Of a stretch of 64,000 nt of DNA, positions 46,868 to 56,361 are shown piece by piece; the stretch's first letter is position 1, and each line of letters opens with the position of its first letter. This DNA is from Ignavibacteria bacterium (GTDB lineage Bacteria; Bacteroidota; Ignavibacteria; Tepidaquicellales; Tepidaquicellaceae). Position numbers and translations under genes: made by a program. The stretch lies in assembly GCA_016716125.1 (NCBI GenBank), contig JADJWZ010000038.1, forward strand, positions 8,844 through 72,843. The letters run 5' to 3'. The notes under the pieces are model-generated. The model was not told the origin of the DNA, did no database searches, and saw only the letters and a list, made by a program, of their open reading frames with translations.

Positions 46868-47220
46868 ATCAATGTTCAATGATCAATGTTCAATGATCAA
46901 TGTTCAAGCAATGTTCAATGATCAATGTCATGGAAGTTCAATGAGCAATTTCTGTTAATTAAGTCAATGTTCACTTTTCACATGTTATTTTTTCAATTAC
47001 ATGACAATTATAAATTTATTAAACTTTAATATTACATATAAAAAAATTAAAATGACAACTGGAAATTTCTTAAACAGTAATTTTACAGAAAAGATAAAAA
47101 GAAGATTAAAATGAAAAAAGCATCGGACTCCCATTAAACAAAATTTAATTAAGATTGGAACAGCCTTCGGGTTTATACTTTTTTTTAATTAGATATTTTA
47201 AAAAATTAAATAAAATCGTG
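46868..47220. other. Intergenic region with short direct repeats
   Basis: At 46870-46940 the unit AATGTTCAATGATC recurs about four times in degenerate form. The remainder is AT-rich and shows no gene. An open frame from 47155 joins the next gene but lacks a supported start. Confidence 0.5.
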
Positions 47221-47916
47221 ATGAAAAACTTCTTTACTTTAGTTGTCTTATCATTACTGTTCACAGCTTCCGGAGCTTTACCGCAGGATGGTAAAATGAA
47301 TTACGGGATCTTTTCCGGTGTAAGCCTTAATACAAATTCCTTTGAGTATGAAACCGGAAGCAGTTTTCTTGACACTTCATATACCAATGAGATCAAACCT
47401 GCTTTTAATATAGGATTATTCCTGACATATAGTTTCGTCAGAAATTTCAGCCTGAAGGTTCAGGGACAGTATGCAAATAAAGGAGGAGAAACAAATTCGA
47501 ACACTTACCTTCTCTCAAATACCACATATATTAACAGGACATACACCAGTAAGATCAACTATCTTCAGTTCTCTTTACTTCCTCAGCTGAATATCCCTTT
47601 TAGTAAAACTTCAGATGAAAGCAAAGTATACTTCAATGCAGGCGGATATTTATCAGTAAAGCTCAGTGCATCAGAAAATATTGAAAACCGGACTATTACT
47701 CAGCAGCTCATAATAGATAAAGACATTACCAATGATGTTTCAGGAAGTGATGGCGGATTAATATTTGCTGCAGGTATAATTTATAAAGGATTTCTTTTTG
47801 ACATTAGATATGATCCGGGACTGTCGGACATAACGGATAATCCGGTTTTAAAAGATGCTGTCAGCATCAAAAACAGAAGCCTGAATTTTTCTTTAGGCTG
47901 GATAGGAGGATTTTAA
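47221..47916 (+). CDS. Outer membrane beta-barrel protein, PorT-like
   Basis: A 231-residue protein beginning at the ATG at 47221, followed at once by a signal peptide (MKNFFTLVVLSLLFTASGAL). The body has amphipathic strands (PAFNIGLFLTYSFVRNFSLK, VQGQYANKGGET) of the 'outer membrane protein beta-barrel' (PorT-type) family common in this phylum, ending SLNFSLGWIGGF. It is directly followed by a lipoprotein gene 1 base later and probably co-expressed with it. Confidence 0.78.
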   Translation: MKNFFTLVVLSLLFTASGALPQDGKMNYGIFSGVSLNTNSFEYETGSSFLDTSYTNEIKPAFNIGLFLTYSFVRNFSLKVQGQYANKGGETNSNTYLLSNTTYINRTYTSKINYLQFSLLPQLNIPFSKTSDESKVYFNAGGYLSVKLSASENIENRTITQQLIIDKDITNDVSGSDGGLIFAAGIIYKGFLFDIRYDPGLSDITDNPVLKDAVSIKNRSLNFSLGWIGGF

Positions 47917-47917
47917 A

Positions 47918-48337
47918 ATGAAAAAACTCAAAAGCATTCTTGTTGTTTCAGTAATATTTTATGTATCAGTTGCTTTATATACAGGTTGTGAAACTTCAAT
48001 TACGAAAATAGTACCATACAGCGGTAACTGGAATTTTTCTTTCAGCAGTTCAAACGGAACAACGCTCTCTAATGCAACCGTTTCAATTCAAGACACCGGA
48101 GACTTCTGCAAACAGTTTACAGTTATCGGCTCCGGTGTTGTATTCTTTGTTCAGGGAGATGTTGATGGTAACGGTCAGATCACAGGAGGATTTTCCAACA
48201 GCTGTTCCGGGCCAGTTTCCGGCAATATCAGCGGAACATTTACAGAGCTCATGGGAGCAGGATACGGTGCAGGGACTTTCACGGATACACTTCAGAATCC
48301 CGCTTTTAAGGGAACATGGGAAGCCCGAAGGAATTAA
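47918..48337 (+). CDS. Small lipoprotein of unknown function
   Basis: A 139-residue protein with a lipoprotein signal whose Cys is in LYTGC (Cys23). The mature part is rich in Gly, Ser, Thr and short beta strands (GNWNFSFSSSNGTTLSNA, VDGNGQITGGFSNSC), like small lipid-anchored beta-sandwich proteins. It lies 1 base after the barrel gene, suggesting an outer membrane pair. No family is recognised. Confidence 0.72.
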   Translation: MKKLKSILVVSVIFYVSVALYTGCETSITKIVPYSGNWNFSFSSSNGTTLSNATVSIQDTGDFCKQFTVIGSGVVFFVQGDVDGNGQITGGFSNSCSGPVSGNISGTFTELMGAGYGAGTFTDTLQNPAFKGTWEARRN

Positions 48338-48383
48338 ATGATACTGAAATCATAGAAATGAAAACAAGCAGCGGAGACTGACT

Positions 48384-48515
48384 CAGAAGCCGCGGTTGGT
48401 GGATGAAGTTAATAGTTTGAATTGGCTTTTTCATATTTATAATTTGTAATTTGAAATTTTTAATTGCTATTCAGATGTTGCTTCATCCGCCAACCGCCGT
48501 AATGCCTGACGAATA
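48384..48515. repeat. Split copy of the GCGGTTGGTG hairpin element
   Basis: Left part GCCGCGGTTGGTGGATGAAG (48389-48408) and right part CTTCATCCGCCAACCGCC followed by GTAATGCCTGACGAATA (48481-48515) match the array unit at 55.3 kb, but the loop is replaced by about 72 bases of AT-rich DNA, giving a long hairpin with arms of about 19 bases. Confidence 0.65.
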
Positions 48516-48788
48516 TAGCCCAAGATAGAGTCACATTAGTCGCCAGAAAATTTTGCATTTGCTTCAATCCGTGAATCCGTATGAATTTATAGATCCGTAA
48601 ATTAAAAGCCCAAGATCCGTCTTTCCCGATTCCGGAATCATCGATATGAAAATGTCCCGGTTTCTTCCGGCTGTTACCTGTAATTTCAATTTTTTGAAAT
48701 TTATTTCAGTAGATCTTATTTTTTATTTATTCATTTTTGTCTCTGTCCCGTTTTTTGTGAAATATTTTTCACTTTTTGAAATTTTTTT
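48516..48788. other. Intergenic region without a supported gene
   Basis: No gene is supported. One minus-strand stretch (GHFHIDDSGIGKDGSW) looks protein-like but is short and isolated. The rest is AT-rich. Confidence 0.3.
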
Positions 48789-49375
48789 CTATTTTCTGTA
48801 AATTATTTTACCTTCAGTCTCCATTTCTTTACCTTTAGTCTCCATTTCTTTACCTTCAGTCCTCATTTCTTTACCTTCAGTCTTCATTTCTTTACCTTCA
48901 GTCTCCATTTCTTTACCTTCAGTCTTCATTTCTTTATCTTCAGTCTTCATTTCTTTACCTTCAGTCTTCATTTCTTTACCTTCAGTCTTCATTTCTTTAC
49001 CTTCAGTCTTCATTTCTTTTCCTTCAGTCTCCATTTCTATACCTTCAGTCTCCATTTCTTTACCTTCAGTCTCCATTTCTTTGTCTTCATTGAAAATTAT
49101 TTCACATTCGCTCTTCATTATTTTGTTATCACTCTTCATTATTTTGTTTTCACCCTTCATTATTTTGTTGTTAGTCTTCATTATTTTGTTTTCACTCTTC
49201 ATTATTTTGTTTTCACTCTTCATTATTTTACTTTCACTCCTCATTATTTTACTTTCACTTCTCTTAATTTAACATTCTCTTCTCTTAATTTGATGTTCTC
49301 CTTTCTTTGTTTGACGTTCTCCCTTTTTTGTTTGACATTCATACTTCTTTATTTAATTTTCACTTTTCATTTTCT
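48789..49375. repeat. 21-nt minisatellite with a heptapeptide reading frame
   Basis: Two blocks of tandem 21-base repeats. The first (about 13 units, 48800-49085) reads on the minus strand as the heptad KEMKTEG with Lys, Glu or Arg at one site; the second (about 8 units, 49090-49262) reads KIMKSEN. Decayed units continue to about 49375. Because 21 is a multiple of three, the frame stays open for 151 codons (48789-49244 on minus). The changes are mostly non-synonymous at one codon, so coding selection is not evident, and no start or partner gene is clear. Confidence 0.7.
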
Positions 49376-49711
49376 CAATTCTCCACTTCTTTTTTCAGAT
49401 AACATAACTCTTTATTAAGTATCACCGTCGCTTTAATCAGAATTAACAGTCCTTTGTTTAATACAGCTGACACTTCGCATCACATTGATCATTCTTCATT
49501 TGATTTTACACTTTCTATTAACTGTGTTGTTATCTCTTTATATCTGACTCCGCATTTATTGTTTTGTTTTGAGATTTCTCATTTTCTGATCCGCATTCCT
49601 TAATTTCACCACTCCCTATTATTATATGTGAATTTTTAGATTTTATTTTTCATTTGTCCTCCCTATATAATAATATACTGGCGGGTGACGTTCCCACGAG
49701 TTTATGCACTA
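49376..49711. other. AT-rich intergenic region
   Basis: No gene is supported. The sequence is AT-rich and pyrimidine-biased on the plus strand. Only the solitary hairpin element follows it at 49712. Confidence 0.4.
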
Positions 49712-49748
49712 CAGCGGTTGGTGGATGAAGCAACACCTACCGCGGTTT
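49712..49748. repeat. Solitary hairpin element, reverse orientation
   Basis: CAGCGGTTGGTGGATGAAG followed by CAACACCTACCGCGG is the reverse complement form of the 55.3 kb array unit, with arms GCGGTTGGTG and CACCTACCGC. It lies 84 bases upstream of the glycosyltransferase gene. Confidence 0.6.
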
Positions 49749-49832
49749 CTATATATTTTGTGTAACAGATAAATTAAATTTGAACAATTTATTTTTAAAA
49801 CTGATCAGCTTATATTGCTATAAATGTCTTAA

Positions 49833-51290
49833 TTGAAAAACCATACTATATTTATAATTCTTTTTTTTACTTTACTGCTTCGCCTTTACCACATAACTTT
49901 TCCTGTCATAGGGTGGCACTCATGGAGGCAGGCAGATACTGCAGCTATTGCAAGAAACTTTTCACAGGAGGAACAAAATATACTATATCCTCAAATTGAC
50001 TGGGGAGGAGAAACTGAAGGATATGTTGAATCTGAATTTCAAATTTATCCGTTCCTGGTTTCCCTTTTTTATGATGTCTTCGGCATTAACGAATTTTTTG
50101 GGAGATTGCTCTCAGTCATTTTTTCCGTCTTTACCGTTTATGGAATTTACTTATTAGTAAGAAAGATTATTAATGAGAATACTGCCTTATGGTCGGCATT
50201 TATCTATGCTGTATTACCATTAAATATTTTTTTTGGCAGGGCATTTATGCCCGAATCCGCAATGCTAATGTGCACCGTATACGGAATTTATTTCTTTGTT
50301 AAGTATGTCTATGAGGATAAACTGATTGATTATTTCCTGTCGCTTTTATTTATTACCCTCGCAGCCTTAATAAAACTTCCTGAATTGTATCTGGGGTTGC
50401 CTTTAGCCTATCTCTGCTACAAGAAATTTGGTAATGGATTTATATCACAATGGAGAGTTTGGTTATTTGCTTTTTCAGTATTACTGATAGTTGGCGCCTG
50501 GTATTATCATGCACATCAGCTTCATATGCAGACCGGCTTAACCTTCAGTATATGGAATGCAGGTAAGGATAAATGGGGTATGATTGATCCTTTACTTACT
50601 GTAAAATTCTATAATGATATTTTTTTCAAGAGTATAGCCGAAAGACATTTGACTTATCCGGCATTTATTGTTTTTCTATGGGGCGTATTAATAAAGCGTA
50701 AGTATAATTTAGAACGGGTTTTTGACTGGTGGCTTTTAGGAATGATCGTTTTTATTTTTCTGGCTCCGCAGGCACATCTGAGTCAGGAATATTATCAATT
50801 ACCCTTTAATATTCCTGCTTCGGTTTTTATAGGAAAAGTATTTGCTTCTTATATTAATGTTTCAGACCTGACAACAAGTTTTCGCAAGAGTAAATTTGCC
50901 GTCACATTTTTGGGGCTTTGTCTTATCAGTATTTTTATTTTAAGTTTTTTAAGAATGCAAAACTTTATGAAAAGTGAGACAATGGATGCAACGGTTTTTA
51001 AAATGGTAAATGATGTCAAAGAATGCTCAGAGAAGGAAGAAAAATTTATCACCTTTTCAGATAATAATCCTGTTATACTCTATATTATTAACAGAAAAGG
51101 ATGGGTGGCATCTTCGTCAGAACTTAACGGCCAATTTATAAAGGAAAGAGAAACTAAAGGAGCCGCCTTTATTATAGGTGAAAAGTCTGTATTAAAAAAT
51201 AATGAGGAAAGAGTTAGTCTTGAAAAAATAAAAGCTGAAAATATAATTATCAAAGACACTCCGGAATATTTCATCATAAAGTTAAACTAG
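49833..51290 (+). CDS. Membrane glycosyltransferase, GT39/ArnT-like (TTG start)
   Basis: A 485-residue polytopic membrane protein with about ten to twelve helices. The N-terminal GWHSWRQADTAAIARNFS places catalytic-type acidic residues in the first periplasmic loop, as in lipid-linked sugar transferases (PMT/ArnT type); the RAFMPESAMLM segment also fits. A stop codon lies directly before the TTG at 49833, so the TTG start is forced by the frame. A soluble domain of about 110 residues follows the last helix. Such enzymes move a sugar from a polyprenyl carrier to a glycan, protein or lipid. Confidence 0.82.
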   Translation: MKNHTIFIILFFTLLLRLYHITFPVIGWHSWRQADTAAIARNFSQEEQNILYPQIDWGGETEGYVESEFQIYPFLVSLFYDVFGINEFFGRLLSVIFSVFTVYGIYLLVRKIINENTALWSAFIYAVLPLNIFFGRAFMPESAMLMCTVYGIYFFVKYVYEDKLIDYFLSLLFITLAALIKLPELYLGLPLAYLCYKKFGNGFISQWRVWLFAFSVLLIVGAWYYHAHQLHMQTGLTFSIWNAGKDKWGMIDPLLTVKFYNDIFFKSIAERHLTYPAFIVFLWGVLIKRKYNLERVFDWWLLGMIVFIFLAPQAHLSQEYYQLPFNIPASVFIGKVFASYINVSDLTTSFRKSKFAVTFLGLCLISIFILSFLRMQNFMKSETMDATVFKMVNDVKECSEKEEKFITFSDNNPVILYIINRKGWVASSSELNGQFIKERETKGAAFIIGEKSVLKNNEERVSLEKIKAENIIIKDTPEYFIIKLN

Positions 51291-51307
51291 AATCTTCATC
51301 CCTGCTT

Positions 51308-51408
51308 CTCTCCGCTGCTGTTGGGTTGATCAAAAAGTTTACACAATGTATGTTATAAATTTTATAAATCAGGATAGCAAACTTTTTGAAATACCTACAA
51401 CGGCGAGA
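51308..51408. repeat. Inverted-repeat element with CAAAAAGTTT arms, copy 1
   Basis: Left arm TCTCCGCTGCTGTTGGG then TCAAAAAGTTT; right arm AAACTTTTTGA then CTACAACGGCGAGA. The outer and inner parts match with a few mismatches, spaced by about 35 bases. A similar element lies at 55018. No coding sequence is present, consistent with a small dispersed element. The rest of the interval to 51720 shows nothing recognisable. Confidence 0.6.
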
Positions 51409-51721
51409 AATGAAAATCCTCCCGCAAATTTTATTTTAAATTATAACACAAATACTTAATTGTAACAATAAAAAAAATGAACTCATGGAATCGGAGTTTA
51501 ACATATGTCTTCTCTGCTTTTGACTTAAAGTTTATAAACGCATATTTTATTTTATAATGTAAAAGTTTTAAAATATTAAAGTCAGGACAAACCTTCATAA
51601 ATATTCAGCCGGGTAATAGTTGAAATTCTAAATCGCGGTTGATAATAAATAATATTTTTTAAGTGGAAAGTTATTTTAATAAAAGTTATTTTATTTTCAT
51701 ACTTGTAATTTGAAAGTAGAT

Positions 51722-51770
51722 TACTTACTACTATCTACTAACTATTAACTATTAACTATTAACTATTAGT
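51722..51770. repeat. Simple repeat of AACTATT units
   Basis: About four copies of CTATTAA/AACTATT in tandem after a CTACTATCTACTAA stretch. The same simple repeat recurs in longer form near 58.1 kb and in reverse near 53.65 kb. Confidence 0.6.
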
Positions 51771-51836
51771 TTTCAATAAAGAGAATATTTAGTTAAGTTC
51801 ATTGTAAACAATTTATTTTATAATATAAATGATCAA

Positions 51837-53651
51837 ATGAAAATGAAAAATTTTATATTAGTTTTAATTTTAATATTGAACATTTCCGGTATTGCAATCT
51901 GTGACAAGCCGGATTTATTTAATCACAAAAATACTACAGATCAAAGCTATCACATCATCCCGGATGTAATGAATAAAGTACAGGTCCTTGAAAGCGACAG
52001 AGGAAATACGCAGGCTAAAATATATGATGCTGATTCGCTGCCTGTATTCTCTGGTTTTCCTGAAGTTGTCAACGGACAGTCAACTGAAGGCGGAATTTAT
52101 TGTCAGATGGATGCTGACAGTGATCTGGAAATAGTATATGGAATTGGACTTACAATTCAGGCATGGAATATTGATAGCAGCGCCGTAACGGGCTGGCCGA
52201 AAACTCTGTCTTATAATACGCAGGGAGCTCCGGCTTACGGAGATATTGACGGAGACGGAGAAGCGGAGATAGTTATAGGAACTGCCAACGTCACAGGTGT
52301 TCTGGGAATTCTTTATGCTTTTGAAAAAGACGGAACTCCTGTTACGGGATTTCCAATTAATAACGGCGGCTCTGCCAGATCTGTTGTACTCTGTGATCTG
52401 GATATGGACGGCAGTCTGGAAATTATTACAACTAAAAGGCTTTCTTCTGCAGGTGAGATATATGTATTCAAAGGAGACGGTACAATGTTTCCGGGCTGGC
52501 CAAAATCAATAAATCATGTTCCGGCTTCAAGTTCGGCGGCAGGTGATATTAACGGTGACGGTATTCCGGAAATTATATCGGAATCTTACACTAGTCTTTA
52601 TGCATGGGACAGGAACGGAAATCCTATAACGGGTTTTCCGTTTATTCTGCCAAACGGAGACGTGAATTCCTATTCTTCTCCCGTGCTTGCGGACGTGGAT
52701 GGTGATAATATCAGGGAAATTATTTTCGGCTCGCATCAGACCGGCGGCGCGGGTCTGGGTTATCTTTATATTTTAAAAAATGACGGGACATTAATGCCGA
52801 ACTGGCCGAAGACCACGGCATACTGGATCTATGGTCCTCCGGTTTTAGGTTACGTGAATGATGATAATGTAATAGACATAGTAGTCGGAGATCAGATCGG
52901 CGGCGCATTGATCAATCATATTTACGCCTGGGATAAAAACGGAAATGTCCTTAGCGGATTTCCCATAGGACCTGTTAATGCTGTGAACAATCAGGTAGCT
53001 CTCGGAGATATTGACAATGACGGCAGGCTTGAACTTATAGTTGATGATAACACACAGGAAAGCGGAATGGGAAAATATTCAGCGTTTAATCACGACGGCA
53101 CGCCTTTATCCGGCTGGCCGCTTCCGACTTCGGGAACTACAATCTTTAACATGCCTTGTCTCACTGATCTGAATAATGACGGAATTCTGGATATCGTCGG
53201 CGCAGGTATTACTTTATTCGGCAGCAATCAGACAAGCGTTTATTTCTGGAATGCAGGAGTAAATTATGATGCATCGAAAATAGTAAATCCTGTCTTTCAG
53301 TTTAATGTAAGACACAACGGAGTTTTCGGTGACAATAATATTGTTTCAGTTGGAAATCCGGATAATGAAGTTGTATCCGGATTTACACTTCATCAGAATT
53401 TTCCTAACCCGTTTAACCCGGCAACCAATCTTGAATTTGCAATACCGGAAAAAGGATTTGTCACTTTGAAAGTTTATGATATTCTCGGCAATGAAGTAAC
53501 AACTTTAATGAATCAAAACCTTTCGCCCGGAAACTATCAGGCGCAATGGAACGGAGAAGGTTTTGCAAGCGGTGTTTATTTTTATGAATTGTCAGTAACA
53601 GGTCTGTCAGCAAAATTTAAAGAAACGAAGAGAATGCTCTTATTAAAATAG
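51837..53651 (+). CDS. T9SS-exported VCBS/FG-GAP repeat protein
   Basis: A 604-residue secreted protein. A signal peptide (MKMKNFILVLILILNISGIA) is followed by a seven-bladed propeller of FG-GAP/VCBS repeats with Ca2+-binding Asp motifs: DIDGDGEAEIVIG, DLDMDGSLEIITT, DINGDGIPEIISE, DVDGDNIREIIFG, a weaker one, DIDNDGRLELIVD and DLNNDGILDIVG. Recurrent GFP/GWPK segments lie between blades. The last 85 residues are a type A sorting domain (NFPNPFNPATNLEF to MLLLK). It probably ends on the cell surface or in the medium, with binding or adhesion role. Confidence 0.9.
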   Translation: MKMKNFILVLILILNISGIAICDKPDLFNHKNTTDQSYHIIPDVMNKVQVLESDRGNTQAKIYDADSLPVFSGFPEVVNGQSTEGGIYCQMDADSDLEIVYGIGLTIQAWNIDSSAVTGWPKTLSYNTQGAPAYGDIDGDGEAEIVIGTANVTGVLGILYAFEKDGTPVTGFPINNGGSARSVVLCDLDMDGSLEIITTKRLSSAGEIYVFKGDGTMFPGWPKSINHVPASSSAAGDINGDGIPEIISESYTSLYAWDRNGNPITGFPFILPNGDVNSYSSPVLADVDGDNIREIIFGSHQTGGAGLGYLYILKNDGTLMPNWPKTTAYWIYGPPVLGYVNDDNVIDIVVGDQIGGALINHIYAWDKNGNVLSGFPIGPVNAVNNQVALGDIDNDGRLELIVDDNTQESGMGKYSAFNHDGTPLSGWPLPTSGTTIFNMPCLTDLNNDGILDIVGAGITLFGSNQTSVYFWNAGVNYDASKIVNPVFQFNVRHNGVFGDNNIVSVGNPDNEVVSGFTLHQNFPNPFNPATNLEFAIPEKGFVTLKVYDILGNEVTTLMNQNLSPGNYQAQWNGEGFASGVYFYELSVTGLSAKFKETKRMLLLK

Positions 53652-53730
53652 TTAGTAGTTAGTAGTTAATATTTGATAGTTCATATCTGTCATTTGTAAT
53701 TTTTAATTTGAAATTTGAAATTGCTTTTTT
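53652..53730. repeat. AT-rich dispersed element: TTAGTAG repeat plus CTGTCATTTGTAATTT
   Basis: Right after the VCBS gene stop comes TTAGTAGTTAGTAGTTAATA, then ATCTGTCATTTGTAATTT and related AATTTGAAATTTG. The same two-part layout occurs near 56330-56385 and 57965-58040. The position at gene 3' ends suggests a repeated non-coding element. Confidence 0.5.
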
Positions 53731-53817
53731 AATGAGGCTGCTGGTCTGTCTAACTACACGGTAAAATAATTTTCTCCTGCATAAGCAGTCTAATTTATTT
53801 GAATGAAAGAAGACGAA

Positions 53818-54705
53818 TTAATTTAGAATTGCTTTAATTTCATTATCATAATCTAAATTAATCTGAAAGTGATCTGAAATCAAGTTCTGATCACTACTGT
53901 GAATTAATAAATAATCACATAACTCTCTGTTCACAACAGTATAAATTCTGTTATCAAGTTCGATTATTCTTTTTATGTACTTTATTGAGTTGTTATCTTC
54001 TGATTTTACAATATTATATATAATGTAATCAGCTTCTTTCACAAAATTTATAATTTCATCATTCCTTTTTTTTGACATTTGTAATTTCTCTTGATCATTC
54101 GCCCACAATATTTCGCATAGTATAAATGGTAATTTTGATTTAATAAAATCTTTAGCTCCATTTAAGACATGATATTCTGCACCTTCGACATCAATTTTCA
54201 AAATTGATACTGAATCAAACTCTAAATTCTCAGAGATGTTATCTAAATTATCTAATTTAAATACAGGTACAAAATTTTTTTTGAAGAATTCGCGACCTCT
54301 TCTCAAATTTTCAATTACGGAACCGCCCCCGTCTACTTCGCCTGTAGCATAAAAAGATAAAAGAGTTGATTCACTGAAAATACCCGCTGGAATAATTGTA
54401 GCATTATTCAAATCATTTTTATTAATAAGAATATTACAATAAAATACGCAATTTGGGTTTGGCTCGAATCCAATGTAATTAACGGACTCATTGACTGATT
54501 TTAGCTCCAGCAAGGTCTGACCTACATTGACACCGACATCGATAAAATTTCCGGATTTTAATTTCAGCAGTTTATCGAATAAATCTATTTTCCATAAACC
54601 GTCTACCAGTATCAAATTTCCATAACCGATGTTCCTTATTATTGGGATAATGAATTTCTTTTTGTTGATTTTAACCGAAAGATTGAAGTTAAACTTTTCA
54701 AGCAA
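53818..54705 (-). CDS. FkbM family methyltransferase
   Basis: A 295-residue SAM-dependent O-methyltransferase. The SAM-binding motif FIDVGVNVGQTLLEL, FEPNPNCVFYC and SILKIDVEGAEYHVL are typical of FkbM. The frame opens at a TTG at 54705, but an ATG at 54764 starts MIKHFRNSLKN and would join this frame after a single-base change in an A-run near 54735, so the true start may be upstream with a frameshift. FkbM enzymes often modify surface glycans, which fits the nearby glycosyltransferases. Confidence 0.88.
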   Translation of the reverse strand: MLEKFNFNLSVKINKKKFIIPIIRNIGYGNLILVDGLWKIDLFDKLLKLKSGNFIDVGVNVGQTLLELKSVNESVNYIGFEPNPNCVFYCNILINKNDLNNATIIPAGIFSESTLLSFYATGEVDGGGSVIENLRRGREFFKKNFVPVFKLDNLDNISENLEFDSVSILKIDVEGAEYHVLNGAKDFIKSKLPFILCEILWANDQEKLQMSKKRNDEIINFVKEADYIIYNIVKSEDNNSIKYIKRIIELDNRIYTVVNRELCDYLLIHSSDQNLISDHFQINLDYDNEIKAILN

Positions 54706-54764
54706 TTTAGCTAAGTGCCTTTTTAATTTGAGTTTTTCAAAGAGTTCCTAAAGTGTTTAATCAT

Positions 54765-55017
54765 AAAATAAATTATTGATATTAGTATTTATAATTTCAA
54801 GCAGATCCGAATTTTAAATTTCTTTTCAGAAGCCTCCGGTAAATTATCAAAGGGCTCACTTTCAATTTGAGTTAGTACGAATTAATTTCGCAGCAATACG
54901 ATTTTTCGTAGAAAATGAACTTCTTAACTGAAAGGAACCCTTATGCGACAAATTACAAAAAATGAAATTTACAAACACTACATTGCTTCAGAATAGTCCT
55001 AAGTAAATTTTACATTT
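54765..55017. other. Intergenic region
   Basis: No gene or clear repeat is supported in this stretch; it is AT-rich and precedes the second CAAAAAGTTT element and the hairpin array. Confidence 0.35.
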
Positions 55018-55115
55018 CCGCCGTTGTTGGAGTTCCAAAAAGTTTGCTTGAAGAAGTTTGGAAGTAAGTACAGTGGGAATGCAATCTTTTTGGTCAACAA
55101 CAACAAAAATTTCGG
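55018..55115. repeat. Inverted-repeat element with CAAAAAGTTT arms, copy 2
   Basis: Left arm CCGCCGTTGTTGGAGTTCC then AAAAAGTTTGC; right arm GCAATCTTTTTGG then AACAACAACAAAAATTTCGG. It shares the outer CCGxxGTTGTTGG and inner CAAAAAGTTT blocks with the element at 51308. A short spacer of about 33 bases separates the arms. Confidence 0.55.
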
Positions 55116-55280
55116 ACGATCAATAAGTTTGATTTAACACTGATAAGCTTCTCCTTATGAAATTTATTTGACAGCGATCTATGAAAAATAAATTTGTGAA
55201 TGATGATAAAAAATTTCTATTTCATTACTGCCACCGTTCCCGAATGTAAACACATTCTGAATATTGATAAAAATCATAAT

Positions 55281-56310
55281 CAGACGCCGCGGTTGGTGTT
55301 GCTCCATCCACAAACCGCCGCAATGCCTGACGAATAAAGCATCAAATAAGAAACTAAGAAATGCTCTCAGACGCCGCGGTTGGTGTTGCTCCATCCACCA
55401 ACCGCCGCAATGCCTGACGAATAAAGCATCAATTAAGAAACTAAGAAATGCTTAGACCGCGGTTGGTGTTGCTCCATCCACCAACCGCCGCAATGCCTGA
55501 CGATAAAGCATCAATTAAGAAACTAAGAAATGCTTTCAAACGCCGCGGTTGGTTTGTCTCCATCCACCCACAACCGCAATGCCATACGAATAAAGAATCA
55601 AGTAAGAAATTAAGAAATACTTTCCAGACGCCGCGGTTGGTGTTGCTCCATCCACCAACCGCCGCAATGCCTGACGAATAAAGCATCAAGTAAGAAACTA
55701 AGAAATGCTTTCAGACGCCGGGTGGGGACAAACCGCCGCAATGCCAGACGAATAAAGCATCAATTAAGAAAATAAGAAATGCTTTCAGACGCCGCGGTTG
55801 GTGTTGCTCCATCCACAAACCGCCGCAATGCCCGACGAATAAAGCATCAAGTAAGAAACTAAGAAATGCTTTCAGACGCCGCGGTTGGTGTTGCTCCATC
55901 CACAAACCGCCGCAATGCCTGACGAATAAAGCATCAAGTAAGAAACTAAGAAATGCTTTCAGACGCCGCGGTTGGTGTTGCTCCATCCACCAACCGCCGC
56001 GACGATAAAGCATCAAGTAAGAAACTAAGAAATGCTTTAATTAAAGTTCAGACGCCGCGGTTGGTGTTGCTCCATCCACCAACCGCCGCAATGCCAGACG
56101 AATAAAGCATCAAGTAAGAAACTAAGAAATGCTTTCAGACGCCGCGGTTGGTGTTGCTCCATCCACCAACCGCCGCAATGCCAGACGAATAAAGCATCAA
56201 GTAAGAAACTAAGAAATGCTTTCAGACGCCGCGGTTGGTGTTGCTCCATCCACCAACCGCCGCAATGCCAGACGAATAAAGCATCAAGTAAGAAACTAAG
56301 AAATGCTTTA
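55281..56310. repeat. Array of 12 copies of an 87-nt double-hairpin repeat
   Basis: Units begin with CAGACGCCGCGG at 55281, 55368, about 55453, 55537, 55625, 55712, 55786, 55873, 55960, 56049, 56136 and 56223 (spacing 74-89, mostly 87). Each unit has one hairpin with arms GCGGTTGGTG and CACCAACCGC around TTGCTCCATC, and a second with arms AAAGCAT and ATGCTTT around an A-rich loop. The middle block AATGCCTGACGAATAAAGC is highly conserved. Unit six has lost its left arm. Since 87 is a multiple of three, false ORFs with 29-residue repeats appear on both strands. It is not a CRISPR: there is no alternation of repeat and unique spacer. Confidence 0.9.
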
Positions 56311-56361
56311 ATTAAAGTTGACTTATGAGTTAATAATTAAATATTTCATTTCTGTCATTTG

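Noticed and set aside
49081..49272. Hydrophobic plus-strand ORF of 63 codons (repeating FIILLSL)
   Set aside because: It is the reverse-strand reading of the 21-nt minisatellite and has no start signal or family.
55179..56249. Several short ORFs on both strands with 29-residue repeats in the hairpin array
   Set aside because: They arise because the 87-nt unit is a multiple of three and lacks stops; they appear on both strands and encode no known family.
55281..56310. CRISPR array
   Set aside because: The whole 87-nt unit is conserved from copy to copy; there are no unique spacers and no cas genes nearby.
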